A DNA stretch of 64,000 nt, from positions 1-64,000 of the forward strand of contig CAWGXC010000004.1 in NCBI GenBank assembly GCA_963826475.1. Reading direction: 5' to 3'. Positions within the stretch are counted from its first letter, which is position 1, and the number at the start of each line of letters is the position of its first letter. This DNA comes from RHKX01 sp963826475 (GTDB lineage: Bacteria; Actinomycetota; Thermoleophilia; Solirubrobacterales; 70-9). The translations under genes were made by a program, and so were the position numbers. The notes below the pieces were generated by a model that was not told where the DNA came from, searched no databases, and saw only the letters and a list, made by a program, of their open reading frames with translations. Shown here in pieces: positions 31,801 through 40,891 of this stretch.

Positions 31801-33809
31801 GAGGAGACCACCAGGAAGTAGAGGCCGAGCGCGGCGATGCCGGCGATGACGAGCAGCGAGTAGAAGCGGACGAAGCCCGACTCGGCGCCGCGCACGATGC
31901 CGCCGAGGCCCTTCACCGCGCCGGTGGCGCCGCCGACGACCGCGCCCTGCACGACGAGCCGCTCGAACGTGTCGTTCGCGAAGCGGCCGATCGCGACCGC
32001 GGGCCGGTAGATCAGGAAGTCGATCAGCTCGTCGAAGTACCAGCGCGCGAAGAGGAAGTCATGGACGCCCTTGAGCCGGTCTCGCAGGCCGATCGTCGAA
32101 CCCGGGTTGAGCATGTAGAGGTAGAACGCGGCGCCGATCCCGACGAACGAGCAGATCGCTCCGATCAGCAGGCCGAGGTACGCGGAGCCGTCGGAGACGT
32201 CAACGCTCGATTCGAGCGTGGAGTCGCCGAACGTACCCTCGAAGAACGTCGAGATCGAGTCGGTCACCCCCGGGATCTGCAACGCGCCGCCGATCAGGGC
32301 CAGAAGGCCGAGCGATCCCATCGCGACCTTCATCGGCAGCGCCCGCTCGGCGATGTGGTGCTCGGGGCCGGGGAAGCCGACGTCGGTGTCCTCCGGCTCG
32401 CCGGTCGCGGGGTTGGCCGGGTCGGCGTGAGCGAGGTGGCCCGCCTCCAGCTCCTTGGCCTCTTCACAGGGCTCGCCGTAGACGACCCGGAAGACGATCC
32501 GGAATGCGTAGAAGGCGGTCAGGATCGCCCCCAGATAGCCGCCGATGGCGAAGATCCAATACATCCCGCCACGCTCGGCGGCGAAGACCAGGATCTCGTC
32601 CTTGCTGAAGAAGCCCGAGGTTCCCGGGAAGCCGGCGAGCGCCAGGGCGCCGATCGTCAGCAGCCCGCAGGTGAACGGCATGGCCTTGCGGAAGCCGCCC
32701 ATCCGGTCGATGTTCTGGTTGGACGCCATCGCCGCGATGATCGATCCCGCCGCCATGAACAGCAGCGCCTTGAAGAAGGCGTGGGTCATCAGGTGGAACA
32801 GGCCGGCGCTGTAGGCGCCGATCGACACCCCGACGACCATGTAGCCGATCTGGCTCATCGTCGAGTAGGCGATGATCCGCTTCAGGTCGGTGACGACGAG
32901 CGCGATCGTCGCCGCCACGAGCAGCGTCGCCAGCCCGATGAAGGCGGAGATGTCAGCCGCGGTCGGGGCCAGCTCGAAGAGCGGGTGCATGCGGGCGATG
33001 AGGTAGACGCCGGCGGTGACCATCGTCGCCGCGTGGATCAACGCGCTCACCGGGGTCGGTCCCTCCATCGCGTCGGGCAGCCAGGTGTGGAACGGGATCT
33101 GCGCCGACTTCGCGAACGCGCCGACGAGCAGCAGCAGGCAGATGGCGACGATCGTCCACTCGTTCGTGGTGAAGGCGTCGGGCGCCTTGGCGAAGGCGCT
33201 CAGGTAATCGGTGACGCCGAGCTCCCTGATGATCAGGATGGCGGCGAAGACGAGCCCGATGTCGCCGATCACGTTGATCACGAACGCCTTCATCCCGGCC
33301 TTCGTCGCCGACTCGCGGCGGTACCAGAAGCTGATCAGCGCGTAGGAGGCATAGCCGACGAACGCCCATCCGACGATCAGCAGGACGAAGTTCCCGGCCA
33401 GGATCAGGAGCAGCATCGAGAAGACGAAGAAGTTGAGGTAGGCGAAGAAGCGCCTGTAGCCAGCGTCCCCGCCCATGTAGGAGACCGAGTAGAGGTGGAT
33501 CAGCGTCGAGACGCCGGTCACGATCAGCGCCATGAAGACCGAGAGCGGGTCGACCAGGATGCTGAGATCGAACGGGATGCCGGCGGCGCTCGCGTAGTTG
33601 TAGAGGGTGTCGGCGAGCTGGCGCTCCTCCTCGGGGTGATCGAGCAGATCGAGCAGGGCGCCGATGGAACAGGCGAACGCGGCGCCGATGGCGAGCGTGC
33701 CGATCCAGCCCGCGGCCTTGCCCGGGAGGGCCTTCCAGAGCAGCCCGATCGTGAGCGCTCCCGCGAGCGGGAAGGCGAGGATCAGCCAGCCGTAGGTCGT
33801 GGCGGTCAT
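31797..33809 (-). CDS. nuoL: NADH-quinone oxidoreductase subunit L
   Basis: 670 residues, about 16 helices; the largest antiporter-like subunit of complex I with the long lateral helix at its C-terminal end. Motifs: DPLSVFMALIVTGVSTLIHL, VGWAFVGYASYALISFWYRR, KSAQIPFHTWLPDAMEGPTP, HAFFKALLFMAAGSII and FPGTSGFFSKDEIL. ATG start overlaps the nuoK stop (ATGA) and the stop overlaps the nuoM start (GTGA). A hydrophilic loop after helix 12 (residues 445-490, Glu/Asp/Pro-rich) is longer than in many homologues. Confidence 0.97.
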   Translation of the reverse strand: MTATTYGWLILAFPLAGALTIGLLWKALPGKAAGWIGTLAIGAAFACSIGALLDLLDHPEEERQLADTLYNYASAAGIPFDLSILVDPLSVFMALIVTGVSTLIHLYSVSYMGGDAGYRRFFAYLNFFVFSMLLLILAGNFVLLIVGWAFVGYASYALISFWYRRESATKAGMKAFVINVIGDIGLVFAAILIIRELGVTDYLSAFAKAPDAFTTNEWTIVAICLLLLVGAFAKSAQIPFHTWLPDAMEGPTPVSALIHAATMVTAGVYLIARMHPLFELAPTAADISAFIGLATLLVAATIALVVTDLKRIIAYSTMSQIGYMVVGVSIGAYSAGLFHLMTHAFFKALLFMAAGSIIAAMASNQNIDRMGGFRKAMPFTCGLLTIGALALAGFPGTSGFFSKDEILVFAAERGGMYWIFAIGGYLGAILTAFYAFRIVFRVVYGEPCEEAKELEAGHLAHADPANPATGEPEDTDVGFPGPEHHIAERALPMKVAMGSLGLLALIGGALQIPGVTDSISTFFEGTFGDSTLESSVDVSDGSAYLGLLIGAICSFVGIGAAFYLYMLNPGSTIGLRDRLKGVHDFLFARWYFDELIDFLIYRPAVAIGRFANDTFERLVVQGAVVGGATGAVKGLGGIVRGAESGFVRFYSLLVIAGIAALGLYFLVVSS

Positions 33810-34105
33810 CCGCGCAGGCTCCTGGTCTCATCGACGTCGAGCGGGATTCGGCGGCGGTACATGGCGACGATCAGGCCGAGGCCGACGACGACCTCACAGG
33901 CCGCGACCACCATCACGATCAGCGCGAAGATCTGCCCGTCGGCGTCACCGAGGCTGCGGCTGAAGGCGAGCAGCGCGAGGTTGGCGCTGTTCAGCATCAG
34001 CTCCAGGCAGAGCAGGATCACGAGCGGATTGCGGCGGATCAGGACGCCGACGGCGCCGGTGGCGAACAACAGGGCGCTGAGGACGAGGTACCAGGAGAGG
34101 TCCAT
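33806..34105 (-). CDS. nuoK: NADH-quinone oxidoreductase subunit K
   Basis: 99 residues, three helices, as expected. YLVLSALLFATGAVGVLIRR starts the protein, and the membrane glutamates of the proton pathway are present in LVILLCLELMLNSANLALL and VMVVAACEVVVGLGLIVAMY. Overlaps nuoJ by one base (TGATG) and nuoL by four bases. Confidence 0.96.
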   Translation of the reverse strand: MDLSWYLVLSALLFATGAVGVLIRRNPLVILLCLELMLNSANLALLAFSRSLGDADGQIFALIVMVVAACEVVVGLGLIVAMYRRRIPLDVDETRSLRG

Positions 34106-34734
34106 CAGCGCTCGTCCTTGGCCGCGGTGATGATCGGGCGGCCTTCGCCCGTACCTGCGCCGTTGTTGTTGTTGAGAGGGAAGAGATCCTCGCCCGGATC
34201 CGGGCGCTCGGAGGATTCGAGGGCGGGGCGCCGCGCCGCGAGGACGACGGCTCCGACTGCCGCGATCAGCAGGAGCAGGGAGGCCGCCTCGAAGGGAATC
34301 AGAAAGCGCTCGAGCAGCAGTCGGCCGATCGCCTCCGGGGAGCCGAATCCGAGCGGGATCGCCGGACCTTCGCTACTCAGCGACTTCAGGCCGGTGCCGA
34401 GGATCGCGATCGACAGCTCGATGAAGAGCGCCCCGGCGAGCAGCGGCGCGAGGATGCGCTGTCCCGGGATCGCGTCCCAGAGCGGTTCCTCGAAGCCGCC
34501 GACGTAAGCGGCGACGAAGACGTAGAGCACCATCACGGCCCCGGCATAGACGACGACCTGCGCAGCTGCGACGAACTCGGCGTGCAGGAGGAGGAAGAGC
34601 CCGGCGAGCGAGAACAGGTGGATCACCAGCGCCAGAACGCTGTAGAAGGGATTGCGGAGCGCGATCACCGCCACGGCGCCGCCGAGGGCGCCGATCGCGC
34701 CGGCGAAGAAGGCGACCTGCTCCATCGGGCGCAT
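34105..34734 (-). CDS. nuoJ: NADH-quinone oxidoreductase subunit J
   Basis: 209 residues with five helices and a hydrophilic C-terminal tail. Helix 1 (FFAGAIGALGGAVAVIALRN), NPFYSVLALVIHLFSLAGLF and VYAGAVMVLYVFVAAYVGG match NuoJ. Starts at ATG 34734 or at ATG 34725, nine bases in. In most genomes nuoJ directly follows nuoI; here nuoI lies 9 kb away beyond an opposite-strand island, so nuoJ must have its own promoter in the 86-base divergent gap. No clear promoter is visible on its strand. Confidence 0.95.
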   Translation of the reverse strand: MRPMEQVAFFAGAIGALGGAVAVIALRNPFYSVLALVIHLFSLAGLFLLLHAEFVAAAQVVVYAGAVMVLYVFVAAYVGGFEEPLWDAIPGQRILAPLLAGALFIELSIAILGTGLKSLSSEGPAIPLGFGSPEAIGRLLLERFLIPFEAASLLLLIAAVGAVVLAARRPALESSERPDPGEDLFPLNNNNGAGTGEGRPIITAAKDER

Positions 34735-34781
34735 CCTATTGAGGCAGCGCGAGCGGGTAGGGCTCGACCTCGCCCGCGCAG

Positions 34782-34809
34782 TTGACGCCCTCCGGGTGTC
34801 ATCTAGGGT
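34782..34809 (+). promoter_or_regulatory. Candidate sigma-70-like promoter for the alpha/beta hydrolase and possibly the transporter island
   Basis: TTGACG (34782-34787), a 16-base spacer and TAGGGT (34804-34809), a common actinobacterial -10 form. Predicted initiation falls about five bases before ATG 34821, giving a very short leader. This also argues against the upstream TTG 34782 as a start codon, because it would lie inside the -35 box. Confidence 0.5.
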
Positions 34810-34820
34810 CCTGGGGCGCG

Positions 34821-35777
34821 ATGCAGACGTTGCTCAAAGCGATAATCCGCGGCTTCCTGCGGTTGCTGTTCAAGCCGGCCTTCGGCTCTCGCCTTCCACT
34901 CGGCCTGCAGCGACGCTGGCTCAGCGCCCTGTCTCGCACCCTGCGGCGGCCCCGGGGAGTGGTCGCGCAGGAACTCTGGACCGGAGAGACCTCGAGCGTC
35001 AGGCTGCGCGCCGAGCCCGAGGGGATGATCGGCCCCGCACCCGCCGCCGAGCGCAACGCGATCCTGTTCGTCCACGGTGGCGCCTACATCAACGGCGGCG
35101 GTCCCATCTACAGCAGCTTCGCTGCCTGGGTGGCCTCGATCACCGGCGCGGACGTCTACCTGCCCGACTACCGGCTCGCTCCCGAGCATCCGTTCCCGGC
35201 TCCGATCGACGATCTCTTCGCCGCCTACCGGGGGGTGCTCGAGCTCGGACACCAGCCCTCGCGGGTGGCGATGCTCGGCGACTCGGCGGGGGGAGCCCTT
35301 GCCGTCGGTCTCGCGCTGACGCTGCCGGAGATGAACGTGCCCCCGCCGGCGGCGCTGGTGCTCCTCTCGCCCTGGCTGGACCTCTCGCTCTCCGGCGCGA
35401 GCATCGCCGCGAACGCCCGGCGCGACCCGGTGCTCGCCCGGCGCTGCCTCGAGGTCGGGGGGCGGGCCCACGCGGGGGATCTGCGGCGCTCGGACCCGCG
35501 CTTGTCGCCGATGTTCGCCGATCTGCACGGGCTGCCGCCGACGTTGATCCAGGTCGGCTCCGACGAGATCCTGCTGGACGACTCGGTGCGATTCGCCGAT
35601 CGCGCCTGGGGCGCCGGGGTGGAGGTCGAGCTCCAGCGCTTCGAGGGCTGGTTCCACGACTTTCAATCTCATGCCGGAACGCTGCGTGGCGCCCGCGAAG
35701 CTCTCCAGGACGTATCGGCGTTTCTGGCGAGGCGCTTCGAGACATCGTCTTCAGGCGGCGCGTCACCCAACCGTTAG
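34821..35777 (+). CDS. Alpha/beta hydrolase (hormone-sensitive lipase family)
   Basis: 318 residues from ATG 34821. HSL-type motifs: the oxyanion-hole FVHGGAYINGGG, PDYRLAPEHPFPAPIDD, the nucleophile elbow MLGDSAGGALAVG (Ser), the acid in QVGSDEILLDDS and the His in GWFHDFQSH. It should hydrolyse esters of small or medium acyl chains; the substrate is unknown. A short hydrophobic N-terminal stretch (IRGFLRLLFKPAF) might associate with the membrane. It is the first gene of the plus-strand island between the two nuo halves, 93 bases before the transporter genes. Confidence 0.88.
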   Translation: MQTLLKAIIRGFLRLLFKPAFGSRLPLGLQRRWLSALSRTLRRPRGVVAQELWTGETSSVRLRAEPEGMIGPAPAAERNAILFVHGGAYINGGGPIYSSFAAWVASITGADVYLPDYRLAPEHPFPAPIDDLFAAYRGVLELGHQPSRVAMLGDSAGGALAVGLALTLPEMNVPPPAALVLLSPWLDLSLSGASIAANARRDPVLARRCLEVGGRAHAGDLRRSDPRLSPMFADLHGLPPTLIQVGSDEILLDDSVRFADRAWGAGVEVELQRFEGWFHDFQSHAGTLRGAREALQDVSAFLARRFETSSSGGASPNR

Positions 35778-35870
35778 GTGGTGCCCGGCTGACCGATCAG
35801 GAGTATTGTGCCCCGGGTTCAGCACCGGGGGCCGCTGGTTCCCGTCGCGACGTCAACCAGCTGAGGAAGC

Positions 35871-36878
35871 TTGGAAGCCAGTCAATTCGGAGAAGAGCAT
35901 CGAGCGCCGGTGGGAGGATCGGCTGGACTTGTCGACTCCGATTTCGATGTTCCGCCCCGCTCACCCGGACAGCTCTTCAGGGCCAGGTTCCGCGAGGACA
36001 AGGTCGCGGTGGCGTCGCTCGTCTTCATCTCCCTGCTGATCCTCGTCGCGGTGTTCGCGCCCCAGATCGTCTCGCTCGCCGGCGAGCCCGGCCCGGATGT
36101 CCGCGACACCGGCGCCCTCGATCCGCTCTTCGCCACCCCGACGGGGCCCTCCTCATCGCACTATTTCGGAGTGGACCAGCTGGGGCGCGACGTGTTCAGC
36201 CGGACCGTCTACGGCACGAGGGTGTCGATCGAGGTCGCCTTTGCTGCCACGTTCCTCGCCACGGTCGCGGGCATCATCGCCGGGCTGCTCGCCGGCTACT
36301 TCCGCGGCTGGGTCGACACGCTGATCTCGCGCAGCGTCGATGTCCTGCTGGCGATCCCGTACCTCCTGCTGGCTACCGGCCTCGCCGCCGCCTGCACCCT
36401 CGGGCAGACCAGCGGCGGCGGCTCCGGCTGCCTCGGTGGGCTGATCAAGCCCGGTCTGGGGGTCGTCATCTTCGTGATCTCGTTCACCAGCTGGACGTAC
36501 ATGGCGCGCATCGTCCGCGGCCAGACCCTCTCGTTGCGTGAGAAGGAATTCGTCGAGGCGTCCCGCTCGATGGGCGCCACCAACTACCGCATCGTCTTCC
36601 GCGAGCTGCTTCCGAACCTGACCGCGCCGATCATCGTCTACGCCTCGATCCTGATCCCGCAGGTGATCCTCTACGAGGCCGCCCTCTCCTTCCTCGGGGT
36701 CGGCGTCACCGACAAGCCGAGCTGGGGGCAGATGATCGCCGACGCCACCCCGGTCTTCAGCGATGCCTGGTGGTACATGCTCTTCCCGGGACTCGCCCTC
36801 GTCTTCACGGTGCTCGCCTTCAACTTCGTCGGCGACGCCATGCAGGACGCCCTCAACCCACGAAAGCAGAGATCTTGA
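35871..36878 (+). CDS. dppC: Peptide/nickel ABC transporter permease (DppC/OppC type)
   Basis: 335 residues from TTG 35871, or about 322 from GTG 35910; neither has an ideally spaced ribosome site. An N-terminal OppC_N helix (VASLVFISLLILVAVFAP), YFGVDQLGRDVFSRTVYGTR, then five more helices and the ATPase-coupling EAA loop (EFVEASRSMGATNYRIVFRE). It forms the membrane channel with DppB for an oligopeptide importer. Gene order is unusual: dppC comes first, before the binding protein, whereas A-B-C-D-F is typical. Its stop lies just before the binding-protein gene. Confidence 0.9.
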   Translation: MEASQFGEEHRAPVGGSAGLVDSDFDVPPRSPGQLFRARFREDKVAVASLVFISLLILVAVFAPQIVSLAGEPGPDVRDTGALDPLFATPTGPSSSHYFGVDQLGRDVFSRTVYGTRVSIEVAFAATFLATVAGIIAGLLAGYFRGWVDTLISRSVDVLLAIPYLLLATGLAAACTLGQTSGGGSGCLGGLIKPGLGVVIFVISFTSWTYMARIVRGQTLSLREKEFVEASRSMGATNYRIVFRELLPNLTAPIIVYASILIPQVILYEAALSFLGVGVTDKPSWGQMIADATPVFSDAWWYMLFPGLALVFTVLAFNFVGDAMQDALNPRKQRS

Positions 36879-36921
36879 AATGACAAAAGAACGCAATCAG
36901 GCAAACATGAAAGGAAGGACC

Positions 36922-38760
36922 ATGCGACACAAGTTGCTTCGGGTAATGATTCCCGGAACAGTCGTCGTCGCGTCTCTGGCGCTTGCCGCTTGTGGCAGCG
37001 ACGGAAGCAGTGACAGCTCCGGCTCCGCCTCGGCGGGCTCGTCGGACTCCACCCAGGCGCAGTACGCCGCTCCGACGGAGGCTCCCGCGGACGCCCAGCA
37101 GGGCGGTGACTTGACGGTGATCGCGGCCAGCGACGTCGACTACATCGACCCGGGTGCCGCCTACTACCAGTTCACCTTCATGGTGACCGGGGCCACTCAG
37201 TCGTCGCTCGAGGCTTACGCCCCTGGCGACATCGAGAAGGCGACCCCGCTGTTCGCAGCCGAGGATCCGACGGTCAGCGACGACGGCAAGACGGTCACCT
37301 ACAAGCTGCGTGACGACGTCATGTACTCGCCGCCGGTCAACCGGGCCGCGACGGCTGCCGACGTCAAGTACGCGATCGAGCGGTCGCTGCTTCCCGGCGT
37401 TCCGAACGGGTTCGTGCAGACGTACCTGTCCGGCGTCCAGGGCATCGACAAGGCGGTCAAGGAGGCTCAGGCCAACCCGACCGGCGGTGCCCCCGACATC
37501 AGCGGGATCACGGCGCCGGACGACACGACGCTCGTCATCCAGCTCGACGACACGACGTCGATCGGCGTGATCGGTGCTCTGTCTCTACCGGTCAGCGCTC
37601 CGGTTCCCGAGGAGTACGCCAAGCAGTTCGACGCCAAGAACCCGTCGACCTATGGCGAGAATCAGGTCTCGAGCGGCCCTTACATGATCGAGAACGACTC
37701 GAAGGGCCATCTCACCGGCTACACGCCGAACAAGGAGATCCACCTGATCCGGAACCCGAACTGGAAGGCCTCCGACGGTGATTTCCGCCCGGCCTATCTG
37801 GACGACATCACGATCCAGGAGGGCTTCGCGGACACGGTGTCGGCCTCCAAGAAGGTGCTGGCGGGCAGCGGCCTCGTCAACGGCGACTTCACCACTCCGC
37901 CGTCGGCGATCAAGCAGGCCGTCACGAGTGGCGAGGACGGTCAGCTGACGCTGACGCCGAGCGGTGGCAACCGCTACATCGCCCTCAACACCCAGAAGCC
38001 GCCGTTCGACGACATCAACGTCCGTAAGGCCGTGATCGCGAACTCGAACCGGACCGACCTGCGCAACACGCGCGGTGGCGAGCTGACCGGACCGGTCGCG
38101 ACCCACTACCTGCCGCCCGATTTCCCGGGCTTCGATGAGGCAGGCGGGCTGGAGGGCACCGGATTGGACTTCATGTCCAACCCCGATGGCGATCCCGCCC
38201 TCGCGGCCGAGTACATGAAGAAGGCCGGGTACCCGAGCGGTAAGTGCGAGGGCTCCGACTGCACCATCGTCATGGTCGGCGATGACTCGCCTCCGGGCTC
38301 GGACACCGCCGAGGTCGCGAAGAGTCAGATGGAGGAGCTTGGCTTCACCGTCAACCTCCAGAAGGTGACTCACGACATCATGTACACGAAGTTCTGCAGC
38401 ACTCCGTCGAATGCTCCGCAGGTCTGCCCGAACGTGGGTTGGCTGAAGGACTTCAACGACGGCCAGTCGATGCTGGACCCGACGTTCAACGGTGAGAACG
38501 TGGTCCCGGAGAACAACTCCAACTGGCCACAGCTCAACGTCCCCGCGATCAACGAGGCCATCGACAAGGCCAAGCTGATCGACGACCTGGACGCACGTAG
38601 CCAGGCATGGGCCGACGTGGACACGATGATCACCGAGCAGGCACCGGCCATCCCGTTCATCTGGGACGACCAGGCCAACATCCAGTCGGCCGACGTTGCC
38701 GGCGTGATCAACAAGGCGAACGCGAACTGGGACCTGTCGTCCACGTCGCTGAAGCCGTGA
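36922..38760 (+). CDS. dppA: Peptide/nickel ABC transporter substrate-binding lipoprotein (SBP family 5)
   Basis: 612 residues from ATG 36922, chosen because AAGGAAGG (36911-36918) precedes it and a lipoprotein signal begins there (ending in LALAAC, Cys24); two in-frame ATGs lie upstream (36880, 36907). A Ser/Gly-rich linker leads to a full SBP_bac_5 domain (GGDLTVIAASDVDYIDPGAA, TVTYKLRDDVMYSPPVNRAA, VKYAIERSLLPGVPNG, SGPYMIENDSKGHLTGYTPN). It captures peptides or related solutes outside the cell and delivers them to the DppBC channel. A strong stem-loop follows the gene, consistent with higher expression than the permeases. Confidence 0.93.
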   Translation: MRHKLLRVMIPGTVVVASLALAACGSDGSSDSSGSASAGSSDSTQAQYAAPTEAPADAQQGGDLTVIAASDVDYIDPGAAYYQFTFMVTGATQSSLEAYAPGDIEKATPLFAAEDPTVSDDGKTVTYKLRDDVMYSPPVNRAATAADVKYAIERSLLPGVPNGFVQTYLSGVQGIDKAVKEAQANPTGGAPDISGITAPDDTTLVIQLDDTTSIGVIGALSLPVSAPVPEEYAKQFDAKNPSTYGENQVSSGPYMIENDSKGHLTGYTPNKEIHLIRNPNWKASDGDFRPAYLDDITIQEGFADTVSASKKVLAGSGLVNGDFTTPPSAIKQAVTSGEDGQLTLTPSGGNRYIALNTQKPPFDDINVRKAVIANSNRTDLRNTRGGELTGPVATHYLPPDFPGFDEAGGLEGTGLDFMSNPDGDPALAAEYMKKAGYPSGKCEGSDCTIVMVGDDSPPGSDTAEVAKSQMEELGFTVNLQKVTHDIMYTKFCSTPSNAPQVCPNVGWLKDFNDGQSMLDPTFNGENVVPENNSNWPQLNVPAINEAIDKAKLIDDLDARSQAWADVDTMITEQAPAIPFIWDDQANIQSADVAGVINKANANWDLSSTSLKP

Positions 38761-38794
38761 TCGAGAGCATCTGATCGCATAAAACCGAGGGAAC

Positions 38795-38824
38795 GGGACC
38801 CGTCGCCGGTCGGCGACGGGTCCC
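38795..38824 (+). promoter_or_regulatory. Perfect 13-bp stem-loop between dppA and dppB
   Basis: Arms GGGACCCGTCGCC (38795-38807) and GGCGACGGGTCCC (38812-38824) pair perfectly around the 4-base loop GGTC. No T tract follows. Such intercistronic hairpins after binding-protein genes usually act as partial terminators or 3'-end stabilisers that raise binding-protein mRNA over permease mRNA. Confidence 0.75.
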
Positions 38825-38864
38825 CGACCTCAACCGCTCACCCCGAAACTCAGGAACTTCCTCA

Positions 38865-39860
38865 ATGGCTCGCTACATCACTCGCCGCCTTCTCTGGTCG
38901 GTGCTGCTGCTCGTGATCGTCAGCGCGGTCGTCTTCGTCCTCTTCTACGTCTTCCCCTCCGCCGATCCGGCGCAGCTCCGCGCCGGGCGCCAGGCGAATG
39001 CCGACCAGATTCAGGCAATCCGCGTGTCGCTCGGCCTCGACCACTCGGTGATCACGCAGTTCTGGATCTACATCAAGGGCGTCTTCACCCCCTTCGACCT
39101 GCCTGGGACCGATGCCCATGGTCCGTTCTACTTCGGTCACAGCTACCAGTCCAACGCCGATGTCAAGGACGTCATCACCTCCGACCTCCCCGCCACGGGA
39201 CTGCTCGTCCTCGGCGCCGTGATCGTCTGGATGTCGGTCGCGATCCCAACCGGGATCATCTCCGCCACGAGGCAGCGCTCGCTGCTGGATCGGACCACGA
39301 TGATCACGACCCTGGTCTTCATCTCGGCCCCGGTCTTCTGGCTCGGCCTCGTCGCGCTCTACCTGTTCTCCAACGACGTGGGGATCTTCCACGTCTTCCC
39401 CGGCATCGGCAGCTATTCGGAGACGACGACCTTCGGCGGCAAGGTCGGTTCGCTGCTGCTGCCCTGGATGGTGCTCGGCGCCGCGACCGCCGCGATCTAC
39501 GCGCGATACCTGCGCTCGCAGATGATCGACGTGATGCAGGAGGACTACATCCGCACGGCTCGCGCGAAGGGGCTGCCGGAGCGGACGGTGATCGGCCGCC
39601 ACGTGCTGCGCAGTGCGATCACCCCGATCGTGACCCTGCTCGGCCTCGATGTCGCTGTGCTGCTGGCGGGCAACGCGATCCTCACCGAGACGGTCTTCAA
39701 CATCCCCGGGCTGGGCGCAGAGACCTTCAACGCGATCAAGCGCTCGGACCTGCCGATGATCCAGGGGATCACCCTCTTCGGCGCATTCTTCATCGTCACC
39801 CTCAACCTGGTGGTCGACGTCGCCTACGCCTACCTGGATCCCAGGGTGAGGTACGAATGA
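38865..39860 (+). CDS. dppB: Peptide/nickel ABC transporter permease (DppB/OppB type)
   Basis: 331 residues, ATG start with AGGAA eight bases upstream. N-terminal helix (YITRRLLWSVLLLVIVSAVV), the family LGLDHSVITQFWIYIKG, five further helices, and the EAA coupling loop (DYIRTARAKGLPERTVIGRH) with the C-terminal FNIPGLGAETFNAIKRSDLP motif. It pairs with DppC to form the pore. It overlaps the ATPase gene dppD as ATGA and is separated from dppA by the stem-loop. Confidence 0.93.
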   Translation: MARYITRRLLWSVLLLVIVSAVVFVLFYVFPSADPAQLRAGRQANADQIQAIRVSLGLDHSVITQFWIYIKGVFTPFDLPGTDAHGPFYFGHSYQSNADVKDVITSDLPATGLLVLGAVIVWMSVAIPTGIISATRQRSLLDRTTMITTLVFISAPVFWLGLVALYLFSNDVGIFHVFPGIGSYSETTTFGGKVGSLLLPWMVLGAATAAIYARYLRSQMIDVMQEDYIRTARAKGLPERTVIGRHVLRSAITPIVTLLGLDVAVLLAGNAILTETVFNIPGLGAETFNAIKRSDLPMIQGITLFGAFFIVTLNLVVDVAYAYLDPRVRYE

Positions 39861-40891
39861 CCGAGCCGCTGCTGCAGATGGAGGACCTCAAGGTCCACTT
39901 CGCCACCGACGAGGGCGTGGTCAAGGCGGTCGACGGGGTCTCGCTGGAGATCGCAAAGGGCGAGATGCTCGGGATCGTCGGCGAGTCCGGCTCCGGCAAG
40001 AGCGTCGCGAACATGACGATCCTGGGCCTGACCCGCGCCTCCAACGCGACGATCTCGGGGCGGATCATGTTCGAGGGCAAGGACCTCCTGACGCTTGACG
40101 GCGAGGACATCCGCCGGGTCCGCGGCAATCAGATCTCGATGATCTTTCAGGATCCGCTGTCGTCGCTGCACCCCTTCTACAAGGTGGGGCGCCAGCTGAT
40201 CGAGGCGATTCAGATCCACCAGGACGTGAGCAAGGAAGCGGCGCTGAAGCGCGCCATCGAGCTGCTCGGGCTGGTCGGCATTCCCGACGCGAAGCGACGG
40301 GTGGGCGAGTATCCGCACGAGTTCTCCGGCGGAATGCGCCAGCGCGTGATGATCGCGATGGCCCTCACCAACGATCCGCAGCTGCTCATCGCCGACGAGC
40401 CGACCACCGCGCTCGACGTGACCACGCAGGCCCAGATCCTGCGACTCATCGAGAGCCTCCGCCAGGACCTCGGGATGGCCGTGATCATGATCACCCACGA
40501 CCTCGGCGTCGTCGCCGAGGTCGCCGACCGGGTGATGGTCATGTACGCCGGCAGGGGCGTGGAGGCGGGAAGCCTCGACCAGATCTTCTACGACCCCCAG
40601 CATCCCTACACCTGGGGCCTGCTCGGGTCGCTGACGCGCATCGACCGGCCGCGCACGGTGCGACTCGCCCAGATCGCGGGCCAGCCACCCTCGTTGATCT
40701 CGCTTCCCGAGGGGTGCCACTTCCGCGACCGCTGCCCGCATGCGTTCGGCAAGTGCACGCAGACGCCCGACCTCACCCAGCGCGTCGCCGAGCCCGGACA
40801 CACCGACCGCTGCTGGCTCGGGCCTGAGCAGAAGCAGACCCTGCGGGTCATTTCGACCGGCGAGATCGGTCTGGAGGCTCCGGCGGCGTGA
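39857..40891 (+). CDS. dppD: Peptide/nickel ABC transporter ATP-binding protein (DppD/OppD type)
   Basis: 344 residues. Walker A GIVGESGSGKSVANM, Q-loop SMIFQDPLSSLHP, signature EFSGGMRQRVMIAM, Walker B LLIADEPTTALDV, switch His in MITHDLGVV. The C-terminal oligo_HPY extension has its cysteine cluster (GCHFRDRCPHAFGKC, then RCWL). Powers import with DppF at the inner face of the membrane. Overlaps dppB and dppF by four bases each. Confidence 0.95.
   Translation: MTEPLLQMEDLKVHFATDEGVVKAVDGVSLEIAKGEMLGIVGESGSGKSVANMTILGLTRASNATISGRIMFEGKDLLTLDGEDIRRVRGNQISMIFQDPLSSLHPFYKVGRQLIEAIQIHQDVSKEAALKRAIELLGLVGIPDAKRRVGEYPHEFSGGMRQRVMIAMALTNDPQLLIADEPTTALDVTTQAQILRLIESLRQDLGMAVIMITHDLGVVAEVADRVMVMYAGRGVEAGSLDQIFYDPQHPYTWGLLGSLTRIDRPRTVRLAQIAGQPPSLISLPEGCHFRDRCPHAFGKCTQTPDLTQRVAEPGHTDRCWLGPEQKQTLRVISTGEIGLEAPAA

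Noticed and set aside
32061..34130. 689-codon open frame antisense to nuoL and nuoK
   Set aside because: Composition is Arg/Glu/Asp/Gln-rich with no fold pattern. The minus-strand nuoL and nuoK sequences are clearly real.
34782..34820. TTG 34782 as the hydrolase start
   Set aside because: It would lie inside the TTGACG -35 box of a plausible promoter, and the HSL domain is complete from ATG 34821.
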